NCBI GenBank assembly: GCA_018221025.1
Contig: JAAOXX010000043.1
Span: forward strand, 1-10,165
Source of the DNA: Candidatus Altarchaeota archaeon
GTDB taxonomy: Archaea > SpSt-1190
Length of the DNA stretch: 10,165 nucleotides
Direction: 5' to 3'
Notes under the pieces: model-generated
What the model saw: only the letters and a program-made list of their open reading frames with translations
Told to the model about the DNA's origin: nothing
Databases searched by the model: none
Program-made: the position numbers and the translations under genes
Part shown: positions 1 to 6,620 of the stretch, in pieces
Layout: the number at the start of each line of letters is the position of its first letter
Position numbering within the stretch: position 1 is the first letter of the stretch

Positions 1-342
1 ATTCAGAGCATCAAGAAGTTCAAATACAGTAACTTTTCGCTCAATTTTTCTTGCAACAGGAACAATTTCAATATCAGGAACTAGGAGTTCTGGCTTTTTT
101 TCAACGGCTTTTTCCACTTTTTCATCAAAAATCTTACTCTTGACACGCAGTAGAACCGCTGCCGTGAGAAGTGCATTTCCAGAAATCCTCATATCTCTTC
201 TGGACCTTATCTCACCAACATACATGTCACAGAGATTTGAGATGTCGATATCCCAAGGGTCTATGTCCCCACCATCAATTAGTCCAAAAATTCGTGGCTC
301 AACCTTGTTCAAATCCATCATTGCGATATCTAAAAGGTCCAC
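1..342 (-). CDS. scpA: ScpA, archaeal kleisin of the SMC condensin-like complex (N-terminal part, cut by window edge)
   Basis: ScpA is the kleisin subunit that bridges the heads of an SMC dimer in chromosome organisation and segregation. The 114 codons read without a stop to the left edge, so the C-terminal winged-helix part is missing. The visible part has the kleisin signature: an acidic Asp-Pro-Trp-Asp-Ile-Asp-Ile stretch, then a CDMYVGEI helix, then RISGNALLTAAVLLRVKS, which matches the N-terminal helical region that contacts the SMC neck. A charged, proline-containing linker follows. I chose the GTG at 342 over the ATG at 321. The GTG restores an N-terminal DLLDIA segment like those of other archaeal ScpA proteins, and it lies 29 bases from a TATA-like box. 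A TGA in the same frame lies just upstream (358-360). An smc or scpB gene may lie nearby but is not visible. Confidence 0.87.
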   Translation of the reverse strand, partial: MDLLDIAMMDLNKVEPRIFGLIDGGDIDPWDIDISNLCDMYVGEIRSRRDMRISGNALLTAAVLLRVKSKIFDEKVEKAVEKKPELLVPDIEIVPVARKIERKVTVFELLDALN

Positions 343-365
343 AATACACTTGGGGGCTCAAGTAG

Positions 366-372
366 TATTAAT
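366..372 (-). promoter_or_regulatory. TATA-like box of scpA
   Basis: On the minus strand this reads ATTAATA and runs into CTACTT. Its first base is about 30 bases from the GTG at 342, the spacing expected for an archaeal TATA box on a leaderless mRNA. The adjoining 10-mer AATACTACTT (360-369) occurs again at the same relative position before the gene that starts at 3735. The call is a pattern inference. Confidence 0.5.
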
Positions 373-397
373 GCAAAATGGCAAAAACCTTTAATAA

Positions 398-1336
398 CTA
401 TTCCCCGCCCTTTGCTGTTTTTGTAATCACTTGTACGGGTGAAACTACATAGCTTTCTGCACTTGCGAGTGTTTTAATGCCCGTAGCAATCAATGGTCCA
501 ATTAAAAGACCAGAAAATCCGAAATACGCAATTCCAGAGGCAATGCTCCCAAGAAGTATTGCGGGATGAAGTGTACCTCTGTATTTCATCTTGAAATAAT
601 TGTCAACAACAAGATTCCAGAATAGTTGGAATGCAATTAAAGCCATTGCTGATGCAAAGTTTCCGGCTGCTAAGTGGAAATATATGAGGAAACCATAAAC
701 CATCCATGCACCCATAATTGGAAGAATCCCAAACAACGCAGCAATTACTGAATAAATAAGCGGTGAAGGGGAATTTGTGAAATTCAATAAAGCCGTACTA
801 CAAATTATGTATACAAACATTGCAAAAAATACACCTGCAACAACTGACCTTAAGTTGTGCCATCCCTCATCAATCAATTTTTTTGCTTTTTTACGAGGAA
901 TATATGCAAGTATTGCTTTCTTAATCAATTCACCATCAACAAGGAAGAAGTAAGAAAAAAGTATGAAAAATACCAAATTCACTACAATTGAAGGGAGGGC
1001 TCTTGCAACCGAAATCGCATAGTCTTGTAATGGGAGATTCGAACCAATTTCAACCAATTGGATTTGAGTTTCAGGACTGAGCTGGCTATAGAAACCGGCG
1101 AGGGCTTGAATTTGACCAAAGAGTGTGTTTGTAAGTATGTATGAGAGATAAACCAATCCCGAAATTGAAAGAAGTATGAGAAAGAGCCCAAAATATTTTT
1201 TAGGGTGTTTTTGATAGATTGGAAACAAAATGACCGCAAGAACTGATGCATATGCGATTGGAGCAAGCAGGGGTTTGGCAAAAACCAAGAGGACTATACC
1301 AAGCGAAAGTTCCCTTATCACTGTGACACGAAGCAC
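398..1336 (-). CDS. AI-2E/PerM (UPF0118) family membrane transport protein
   Basis: A 312-residue polytopic membrane protein of the AI-2E family transporter group (PerM/YdiK/TqsA-like), whose members are proposed exporters or ion/solute antiporters; the substrate here cannot be read from sequence. Hydrophobic segments lie at about residues 8-40, 49-73, 115-133, 166-188 and 193-221, with more toward the C-terminus. Family marks are the FSYFFLVDGE stretch near 127-136, GILPIMGAW near 203-211, and HPAILLGSIASG (257-268) leading to FGFSGLLIGP (272-281). At 312 residues it is slightly shorter than typical members (about 340-370), mainly at the N-terminus. It begins 10 bases after the transglutaminase-like gene, so the two are probably cotranscribed. 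The start is GTG with only a weak AAAGG just upstream; a second in-frame GTG at 1321 is possible. Confidence 0.85.
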   Translation of the reverse strand: MLRVTVIRELSLGIVLLVFAKPLLAPIAYASVLAVILFPIYQKHPKKYFGLFLILLSISGLVYLSYILTNTLFGQIQALAGFYSQLSPETQIQLVEIGSNLPLQDYAISVARALPSIVVNLVFFILFSYFFLVDGELIKKAILAYIPRKKAKKLIDEGWHNLRSVVAGVFFAMFVYIICSTALLNFTNSPSPLIYSVIAALFGILPIMGAWMVYGFLIYFHLAAGNFASAMALIAFQLFWNLVVDNYFKMKYRGTLHPAILLGSIASGIAYFGFSGLLIGPLIATGIKTLASAESYVVSPVQVITKTAKGGE

Positions 1337-1346
1337 GGACCTTTAT

Positions 1347-2987
1347 TTAGTTTGTTAAGAAGCCCTGAATAAAGTGAATCAGTCTTTCCCAGAAACCGCA
1401 GTTACGAGTAATATCTTTCTCAATTGACCGCATGGAAGACCCATAATTCAAATCAATTTCTATCGCATTCTCACCACAAGACAAGAGTTTACAGTTTTCA
1501 AAAATCTCCCAGTTCGAGTCAAAACAAACTTCATCATCTTTTAACTCATAAGAAAGAGTTGGCTCAGGTGGGGTCTTGATTTCAAGCATTCGTAATACAC
1601 CATCAATATCCACCGTATTGTTTCCGACTAAGAGGGGAATAGTGAGTTGTTCGTATACCTGGGCAAATCCAGAATAGTCTTCACCATTAACCAACAGTTC
1701 AAATGGTCCAGTTCCAATAACTTCAACACCCAGTGTGCAGTTTCCTTCACAGAAATCGGGATAGTCAAGTTGGTATGAACGAGACATGGGTTCTTCAATA
1801 CTGTAATAGCAAAGTCCGCAGAAGAAGTCACCCCTCGTTGAATTCGAAGAAGCAAGCCCCTTTGTATCGAGACTAGTGCAACCAGAAGTATCATAGACAA
1901 AGGGTTCAATTTCCTTCAATGGAGAACATTCTTGATTTTCAGTAACAGTGAAACTCGTATTAACACCCTCCGAACCAAAGTAAATAGTCAGGGGAATCGT
2001 GTAAAAATAACCTTGTCTTATTTTCGGAATCTCGAAGACTAAGTGGGCTTTGTTTTTTCCAGAGTTAAGTATGACCGCATCGTTTGGATAAATTTGTTTA
2101 ATTTCAAACCCTTGAGGGAGAATTATATTGGGAAAGAGTGCAATAGGTGTTGGAAAAGGATTTTGTAAGTCGAGTTCAACTAGAGTGTATACGCCTCCAG
2201 ATGTGTTCAATGTTGAAACTCCAGTAATAAATGGAACATCATTTGATTCAGTTATTGAGATATCAAAGCTGTGGTCAACTGATGCATCCCCAAAATAATA
2301 AATTAGAATAAAATTGTGGTCGCCATCAACATCCTTATGGACCGTTATGTGCGTTCCATCCACGTACCCGTATTCATCGAATGCAATATCAATTGGAGCC
2401 CAACCATATCTTGTCCACACCTCAGCCCATGCATGAGGCAACCAGTTTTCACCATTGTATGCATAACCTGAAACGTATCTAGCAGTGAGGCCAACCGACC
2501 TGGACAAAGCAATGAATAAGTGACTTAATTCATCACAAGTACCAATTTTATTGTAGTATGTCCACTTACCAGTCTCTTGAGTTTCTCCAACACCCAAGTC
2601 GTAATCTACATTGTTTCGAATCCATGATGCAATCGCTATTGCTTTATCGAATTTTTCTAGTTTTCCTTCAACGAGTGAACGAGCAAGATTCTTCATTGAG
2701 CTGTCCGTTTGAGTAAGGTCAGATACATCATAAGTCTCGTAAGAGATATCTCGAGCAGTGTATGTATAAACCTCACAGCTAAGAGTCAAGTCATTCGAAG
2801 GAAAACTAATCGCATCAGAAGTACAGTATCCTGTTTGTCCTGAAAAATTGTGCGGATACTCAAGTACAGTAATGTCACCACTACCTCCACCAGTAACTAG
2901 GAAATCCAAATTGAAGTCAAATGTGGCCTCTGTTGAAATCGCGTGCAGTGGAGCAAGTAATAGGACAATTAATAGGAGTCTTCGCAC
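1347..2987 (-). CDS. Secreted transglutaminase-like (papain-fold) protein
   Basis: A predicted exported protein of 546 residues from the chosen GTG. An N-terminal signal peptide (VRRLLLIVLLLAPLHA) precedes a transglutaminase-like cysteine-protease-fold domain at about residues 100-225. The expected Cys-His-Asp triad is visible as Cys in GTCDELS (about 151), His in LPHAWAEVW (about 185) and Asp in APIDIAFDE (about 200), with the supporting YVSGYAY and YGWAPID motifs. Archaeal and bacterial members are usually secreted peptidases or of unknown activity, so the substrate is unknown. About 300 residues of beta-rich sequence follow, with many cysteines and several NXS/T sequons, suggesting a disulfide-bonded, possibly glycosylated ectodomain. 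No clear C-terminal anchor is seen. The frame stays open to a TTG at 3032, but GTG 2987 gives a proper signal peptide and sits 29 bases from a TATA-like box. The AI-2E gene follows after 10 bases. Confidence 0.86.
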   Translation of the reverse strand: MRRLLLIVLLLAPLHAISTEATFDFNLDFLVTGGGSGDITVLEYPHNFSGQTGYCTSDAISFPSNDLTLSCEVYTYTARDISYETYDVSDLTQTDSSMKNLARSLVEGKLEKFDKAIAIASWIRNNVDYDLGVGETQETGKWTYYNKIGTCDELSHLFIALSRSVGLTARYVSGYAYNGENWLPHAWAEVWTRYGWAPIDIAFDEYGYVDGTHITVHKDVDGDHNFILIYYFGDASVDHSFDISITESNDVPFITGVSTLNTSGGVYTLVELDLQNPFPTPIALFPNIILPQGFEIKQIYPNDAVILNSGKNKAHLVFEIPKIRQGYFYTIPLTIYFGSEGVNTSFTVTENQECSPLKEIEPFVYDTSGCTSLDTKGLASSNSTRGDFFCGLCYYSIEEPMSRSYQLDYPDFCEGNCTLGVEVIGTGPFELLVNGEDYSGFAQVYEQLTIPLLVGNNTVDIDGVLRMLEIKTPPEPTLSYELKDDEVCFDSNWEIFENCKLLSCGENAIEIDLNYGSSMRSIEKDITRNCGFWERLIHFIQGFLTN

Positions 2988-3008
2988 ACCAATATCTAGC
3001 ACATTAAT

Positions 3009-3016
3009 AGTTATTA
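3009..3016 (-). promoter_or_regulatory. TATA-like box of the transglutaminase-like gene
   Basis: TAATAACT on the minus strand begins 29 bases upstream of the GTG at 2987, matching the box-to-start spacing of the other promoter-proximal genes here. It lies inside the longer open frame (TTG 3032), so it supports the shorter start. Confidence 0.4.
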
Positions 3017-3030
3017 GTTTGGGTAGATAC

Positions 3031-3047
3031 AAAATAAAAGAGAAAAT
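3031..3047 (-). terminator. Possible oligo-T transcription termination tract
   Basis: Read on the minus strand, this is a T-rich run (ATTTTCTCTTTTATTTT) starting about 30 bases after the stop of the TM-helix protein gene. Archaeal RNA polymerase often terminates at U-rich tracts without a hairpin. A promoter for the next gene follows directly, so a terminator here is plausible but unproven. Confidence 0.3.
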
Positions 3048-3075
3048 CCGCTAACAAGGATTACTTGAGAACGGT

Positions 3076-3735
3076 TTATTTTTTCTTCTTAGGCCTTGCC
3101 CTTCTAGGTTTACTACTCTTAACATAGCCACCAACAGTCTGCGCCACTAAGTCTTTTGTACCAAGACCTATAGCAATTGCAGAACCAAGTCCAATACCGA
3201 GACCAGCCGATGCAACAACAACCAGTAATAGGTAGTTAAGCATCTGAGCAGCCTGTGGATATATTGCTGATAGTGCCAATATCATTGTCAAGTACACCAT
3301 GAAATAGTAAGTCACCATTCCAATTAGTGGGTACTTAGAATAGAGTTCCAAGTTTCTCTTCACGTAGGCAGAAGCTTGCAGACCAATATATGTAATGATA
3401 ATTGCTTCAACAACTAAAACGCTGAGAAGTTTAATCTCATTAATAAATAGTGCAAGTGAAGGCACCTCCAACGCATATAGAGCGGCTAGAAGGAAGTACA
3501 TGTAAGTGTACCATTCCGTAAAGATTCTAGTTAACTCTATGAGGTCGATTCCTAAGAATGTTGGGTCAATACCCAGATTCTCAACACCTTCCTTAATTTT
3601 TATTGCACCGAGTAGTCTCTTTACTAATAACCCCATAATTTTACCTGCAACAATACCTGCAAGCAAAATTGCCAGAGCCATAGCAAGCTTCGTCCCCGCT
3701 TCGATAAACAGGGGCTGTAGCAATTCGTACGCCAT
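3076..3735 (-). CDS. Polytopic membrane protein of the conserved TM-helix / mechanosensitive-channel-like group
   Basis: A 219-residue membrane protein with about five hydrophobic segments near residues 16-38, 75-96, 103-122, 138-158 and 165-191. The glycine-rich segment GLGIGLGSAIAIGLGTKDLV (about 178-197) resembles the pore-lining TM3 region of MscS relatives and the TM-helix repeat proteins (CmpX-like), and the N-terminal half has the matching LLVKRLLGAIKIKEG pattern. No full MscS beta domain follows. The protein instead ends in a short, strongly basic tail (RRARPKKKK), probably cytoplasmic. A role in sensing membrane tension or cell-wall stress is possible but inferred. ATG 3735 has a TATA-like box 28 bases upstream and no Shine-Dalgarno sequence, so the mRNA is probably leaderless. 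It is divergent from hef across 150 bases. Confidence 0.72.
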   Translation of the reverse strand: MAYELLQPLFIEAGTKLAMALAILLAGIVAGKIMGLLVKRLLGAIKIKEGVENLGIDPTFLGIDLIELTRIFTEWYTYMYFLLAALYALEVPSLALFINEIKLLSVLVVEAIIITYIGLQASAYVKRNLELYSKYPLIGMVTYYFMVYLTMILALSAIYPQAAQMLNYLLLVVVASAGLGIGLGSAIAIGLGTKDLVAQTVGGYVKSSKPRRARPKKKK

Positions 3736-3755
3736 ACCAACTGAGATTCAAAGTA

Positions 3756-3763
3756 GTATTTAT
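3756..3763 (-). promoter_or_regulatory. TATA-like box of the TM-helix protein gene
   Basis: ATAAATAC on the minus strand, preceded by GGG and followed by TACTT, begins 28 bases before the ATG at 3735. The overlapping AATACTACTT (3751-3760) is identical to the 10-mer upstream of scpA. Confidence 0.55.
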
Positions 3764-3802
3764 CCCTTGCAAGACAGAAATCGACAATTCATTCAAATTC
3801 GT

Positions 3803-3812
3803 GGTTTAAACC
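3803..3812. repeat. Palindrome GGTTTAAACC in the divergent intergenic region
   Basis: A perfect 10-base palindrome in the 150-base region between the divergent TM-helix protein gene and hef. Its right part, TTTAAACC (3805-3812), recurs at 3860-3867 as the likely hef TATA box. It could be an operator, a second TATA element or chance. Confidence 0.4.
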
Positions 3813-3832
3813 GTGTTTATGTCGTATCATGC

Positions 3833-3851
3833 CATTAACGGCAGGTTAATG
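3833..3851. promoter_or_regulatory. Perfect 7-5-7 inverted repeat upstream of hef, candidate operator
   Basis: CATTAAC, a 5-base spacer GGCAG, then GTTAATG form an exact dyad of 19 bases. It ends 9 bases before the hef TATA-like box and 34 bases before the GTG. This position suits an activator site for hef or a shared regulator of the divergent pair. The dyad is seen directly; the regulatory role is inferred. Confidence 0.4.
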
Positions 3852-3859
3852 TTTAGCTC

Positions 3860-3867
3860 TTTAAACC
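3860..3867 (+). promoter_or_regulatory. TATA-like box of hef
   Basis: TTTAAACC begins 26 bases before the GTG at 3886, in line with a leaderless mRNA. The bases between include a run of seven T and no purine-rich Shine-Dalgarno sequence. Confidence 0.5.
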
Positions 3868-3885
3868 ATAGTAGTACGTTTTTTT

Positions 3886-5925
3886 GTGTTGAAGATAAAG
3901 CCGAGGCTCTATCAAGAAAAAATCTTGTCGACGGCGATAAAGGGAAACACACTCGTAGTTTTACCAACTGGTCTCGGCAAGACGCTTATTGCAATAATGT
4001 TAGGTATGGTACGGCAGAAAAAGGGAAAAATTCTGATTATGTCTCCAACTAAACCCTTGGTCGAACAACACGCAAAAACCATTGAAGATATATCTGGAAT
4101 AGGTCCCCAAGTTCTTCATGGAACAATTGGATTTGAGAAGCGAAAGAAATTGTGGGATGCTGACTGGATTGTTGCAACACCACAAACAGTTCAACGGGAC
4201 ATCCTGCGCGGAATTGACATTAGCAGATTTTCGCTATTGGTTTTTGATGAAGCCCACAGGGCAACAGGAGAATATGCGTACACTCATATTGCAAAATACT
4301 ATATTGAAAAAACACGCGACCCATTAATTTTGGCTTTGACTGCCTCACCCGGGGGAAAAACTGAGAAGATTGATGAGGTTATGCGAAATCTTTCAATACA
4401 ACAGGTTGAGGTTCGGACTGAAGATGACCCAGATGTAAGGCCATATGTGAAGGAGAAGTTTTTGAATTGGACGCCCGTAAATTTAAAGTCAAATTACCAA
4501 ATCACCGTATCAAAAGTAAAGGACGTATTGCGAAAATATGTTCGAGAACTTAAGTCAATGGGGTATCTAAAGAGTGCAGATTTGAGCACACTAAGGAAAC
4601 GGGACTTACTTAAGATTCAAAGCCAACTCACGGGTGAATATGATGCAATGAGTATCATGGCCGCAGTTCTTAAGACACTTCATGCACTCGAAATGGTTGA
4701 AACTCAGGGACCCGGGGCATACCTGCGGTATATTGAAAAACTAAAGGATGATAAGACTCGGGCAGCAAAAGAATTAGTTCCAATGCTTCCAGAACCCCCA
4801 AAGGGGGAACATCCAAAATTAGAAAAACTAGTAAAAATTTTGAAGAAAGAACCCCTTCCAGCAATAGTTTTTGCCAATTTCCGCGACCAAGTAAACCGGG
4901 TTGTTGAAGAATTGAATGAGCAGGGGCTAAATGCCACAAAATTTGTTGGTCAGAGAAAAGGAATGACTCAGAAACAACAGAAACAAATTGTTGAAGACTT
5001 CAGAGACGGTAAATACGAGGTATTGGTCTCAACATCTGTCGGCGAGGAAGGAATTGATATGCCCTCTGTTGGAACCTTGGTATTTTATGAACCAGTCCCA
5101 AGTGGAATAAGACATATCCAACGTCGGGGGAGACTTCGAAAGGGGGGCAAGGTTTTCGTATTAGTTACAAAGGGCACAAAAGAAGAGGCATTTTATTATG
5201 TAGCCAAAGCCAGAGAAAAAAAAATGGTCAGATTGTTGAAAGGCATGTCTCCTAAAAAAATTACTCAGGCAAAACTTATTGCTTATGATGAGGATGCGCC
5301 TCACATTGTTGTTGATGACAGGGAAATTTCAATTGCAAAGTATCTTAAGAATGTCAAGATTCAACGGATTGAAATTGGTGATTTTATATTGAGTGATAGG
5401 GTAGCAGTTGAAAGAAAAACTGCCGCAGATTTTGTTAGTAGTATTGTTGATGGCCGCTTATTCAGTCAAGCAGCAAAAATGAAGGAGGCATATGAAAAGC
5501 CACTCATAATTATTGAGGGTTTTGACCTATTTTCCCATAGGGGAGTTCATCCAAACGCAATAAGAGGGGCTCTTGCCAGTATAACTCTTGATTGGGGAAT
5601 TCCAATTATTGTTACAAAGAACCAAGAAGAGACTGCAAAAATTCTGGAAATTATTTCCAAGCGCGAGCACGACAAGGGTCACAAACCAGCAATCCACCGA
5701 CCCAAAGCAACAACAACAGAAGAGTATCAAGAATTACTCGTCTCTTCTTTGCCCGGAATAAACTTGGTTTTATCGCGTCGCTTACTCGAGATGTTTGGTT
5801 CACCCGCAAAACTATTTGGCGCATCCCTGTATGACCTCATGAATGTTGAAGGAATTGGTGACAAAAAGGCAAACCAAATAAAGAAAGTATTAGAAAGTAT
5901 TTACGAGAGCAACAATGGCAGCTGA
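3886..5925 (+). CDS. hef: Hef: archaeal FANCM-type helicase fused to XPF/ERCC4 nuclease
   Basis: Hef remodels and cleaves forked and branched DNA and is the archaeal relative of FANCM and XPF, acting on stalled replication forks and interstrand crosslinks. All parts are present in 679 residues. The SF2 helicase has Walker A LPTGLGKT (26-33, K32), the DEAH box (121-124), TASPG (152-156) and motif VI IQRRGRLRKG (411-420). An insert between the helicase lobes lies at about 165-310. The XPF-type nuclease domain (about 470-600) has an intact GD...ERKxxxD signature: D499, E509-R510-K511 and D515. A tandem helix-hairpin-helix region follows (about 615-672, SLPGI and VEGIGDKKA). Catalytic residues appear intact and the length is near the family norm. 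The GTG start has a TATA-like box 26 bases upstream and no ribosome-binding site. Hef proteins in other archaea are reported to work with PCNA, which is encoded about 1 kb downstream. The 3' end overlaps a microprotein by 11 bases. Confidence 0.97.
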   Translation: MLKIKPRLYQEKILSTAIKGNTLVVLPTGLGKTLIAIMLGMVRQKKGKILIMSPTKPLVEQHAKTIEDISGIGPQVLHGTIGFEKRKKLWDADWIVATPQTVQRDILRGIDISRFSLLVFDEAHRATGEYAYTHIAKYYIEKTRDPLILALTASPGGKTEKIDEVMRNLSIQQVEVRTEDDPDVRPYVKEKFLNWTPVNLKSNYQITVSKVKDVLRKYVRELKSMGYLKSADLSTLRKRDLLKIQSQLTGEYDAMSIMAAVLKTLHALEMVETQGPGAYLRYIEKLKDDKTRAAKELVPMLPEPPKGEHPKLEKLVKILKKEPLPAIVFANFRDQVNRVVEELNEQGLNATKFVGQRKGMTQKQQKQIVEDFRDGKYEVLVSTSVGEEGIDMPSVGTLVFYEPVPSGIRHIQRRGRLRKGGKVFVLVTKGTKEEAFYYVAKAREKKMVRLLKGMSPKKITQAKLIAYDEDAPHIVVDDREISIAKYLKNVKIQRIEIGDFILSDRVAVERKTAADFVSSIVDGRLFSQAAKMKEAYEKPLIIIEGFDLFSHRGVHPNAIRGALASITLDWGIPIIVTKNQEETAKILEIISKREHDKGHKPAIHRPKATTTEEYQELLVSSLPGINLVLSRRLLEMFGSPAKLFGASLYDLMNVEGIGDKKANQIKKVLESIYESNNGS

Positions 5926-6010
5926 ACTATTTGGATTGGTTTCTGGCGGATTTTTTGTGGCCATAATTGGATATCTTGTTCTCTCGAAATTTGAAGACTT
6001 GCGGATTTAA
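5915..6010 (+). CDS. Putative 31-residue single-pass membrane microprotein
   Basis: A short frame from ATG 5915 to TAA 6008-6010, overlapping the last 11 bases of hef in another frame. The product is almost entirely a hydrophobic helix (GLVSGGFFVAIIGYLVLSKF) with a short charged tail (EDLRI). A GAGAG run lies a few bases before the ATG and could act as a weak ribosome-binding site with translational coupling to hef. The final TTAA also supplies the stop of the convergent gene, so the frame fills the gap exactly. No homologue is recognised. Overlap, composition and packing argue for a real gene; chance remains possible at this length. Confidence 0.5.
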   Translation: MAAELFGLVSGGFFVAIIGYLVLSKFEDLRI

Positions 6011-6573
6011 CCAAGCAAGAGTTTTGCAGCTACAATGGAAATAATGGCAATAAGTCCGGCTAGGAAAAATTTTGGAAGTTCTGAGTGGGTAATTATTACG
6101 GATTCTAAAGCTAATTCAACTTCGCCGAGTTTTAGTTCAGCCAACTCAAATCGACTCTCATTGTACAGGCGTTCAGCCTCATTAAGTTTTGCAATAGATT
6201 CAGAATCACTAAGTTGGACTCTGAGTTCTTGAATCCTTGTCCATAAGTCGTTGGTTTGTGGTTTGTAAACGACGGCGGTGGCCTCGTCTCTAGCATCTTC
6301 AAAATCAGCAGTAATTGTGTACTCACCTTCCCCGAGAGGGTAAAATTCAACATATAGGGTTTTTCCAGATGGTCCAACCCAGACTTTTTGAGTCTGCCAG
6401 TCCAGATACGAGCCAAATAATTTTAGTTCGTATACTTTGCCGTCCCCTTCCATATTAACAGTAAATGTTTGAGTTGAATTTGTCGGCATTCTTGCATAGT
6501 TCGGTGAAAGTTCAACAGAAACCGCGGCATAAAGGGGGATTAGGAGTAAAACCACAAGTAGTACGTGCCTCAC
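6007..6573 (-). CDS. Small secreted protein with beta-sandwich-like domain, coiled coil and C-terminal membrane anchor
   Basis: Unrecognised protein, 188 residues from GTG 6573. Visible order: signal peptide VRHVLLVVLLLIPLYA (1-16); a beta-rich region (about 20-103) with VSVELSPNYARM and GEGEYTITADFED patterns typical of extracellular Ig-like or bacterial-Ig-like folds; a charged helical, coiled-coil-like region (about 109-157); and a C-terminal transmembrane helix (about 168-187) ending KLLLG. This predicts an outward-facing domain held at the membrane by its tail, like many archaeal surface proteins. An ATG at 6588 in the same frame is possible. GTG 6573 is preferred because it lies 27 bases from the shared TATA box, while the ATG would be only 12 away, and because the resulting signal peptide closely matches that of the transglutaminase-like protein. 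It converges with the microprotein and diverges from the OB-fold gene. Confidence 0.68.
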   Translation of the reverse strand: MRHVLLVVLLLIPLYAAVSVELSPNYARMPTNSTQTFTVNMEGDGKVYELKLFGSYLDWQTQKVWVGPSGKTLYVEFYPLGEGEYTITADFEDARDEATAVVYKPQTNDLWTRIQELRVQLSDSESIAKLNEAERLYNESRFELAELKLGEVELALESVIITHSELPKFFLAGLIAIISIVAAKLLLG

Positions 6574-6592
6574 ACTAGTCTTCGGCATTCTC

Positions 6593-6600
6593 TTTATAAA
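6593..6600. promoter_or_regulatory. Palindromic TATA box shared by two divergent genes
   Basis: TTTATAAA is its own reverse complement. Its first base lies 28 bases before the GTG at 6621 on the plus strand and 27 bases before the GTG at 6573 on the minus strand. No other good TATA-like element fits either gene in the 47-base space between the two GTG codons. Confidence 0.65.
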
Positions 6601-6620
6601 AAACTGTTGATTGGGCTATT

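Noticed and set aside
140..394. Plus-strand 84-residue frame opposite scpA.
   Set aside because: It is antisense to a clear ScpA reading frame and has low-complexity, unrecognisable protein sequence.
2988..3032. TTG 3032 start of the transglutaminase-like protein.
   Set aside because: It would put 15 extra residues before the signal peptide and place the likely TATA box inside the gene.
3828..3848. Six-codon frame (ATG 3828 to TAA) behind the first TTTAAACC, as a possible leader peptide for hef.
   Set aside because: Such a short frame is expected by chance; hef has its own TATA-like box downstream of it and appears leaderless.
5527..5730. Minus-strand cysteine-rich frame inside hef.
   Set aside because: It is the antisense shadow of the nuclease and linker region of hef, with no start signal or recognisable domain.
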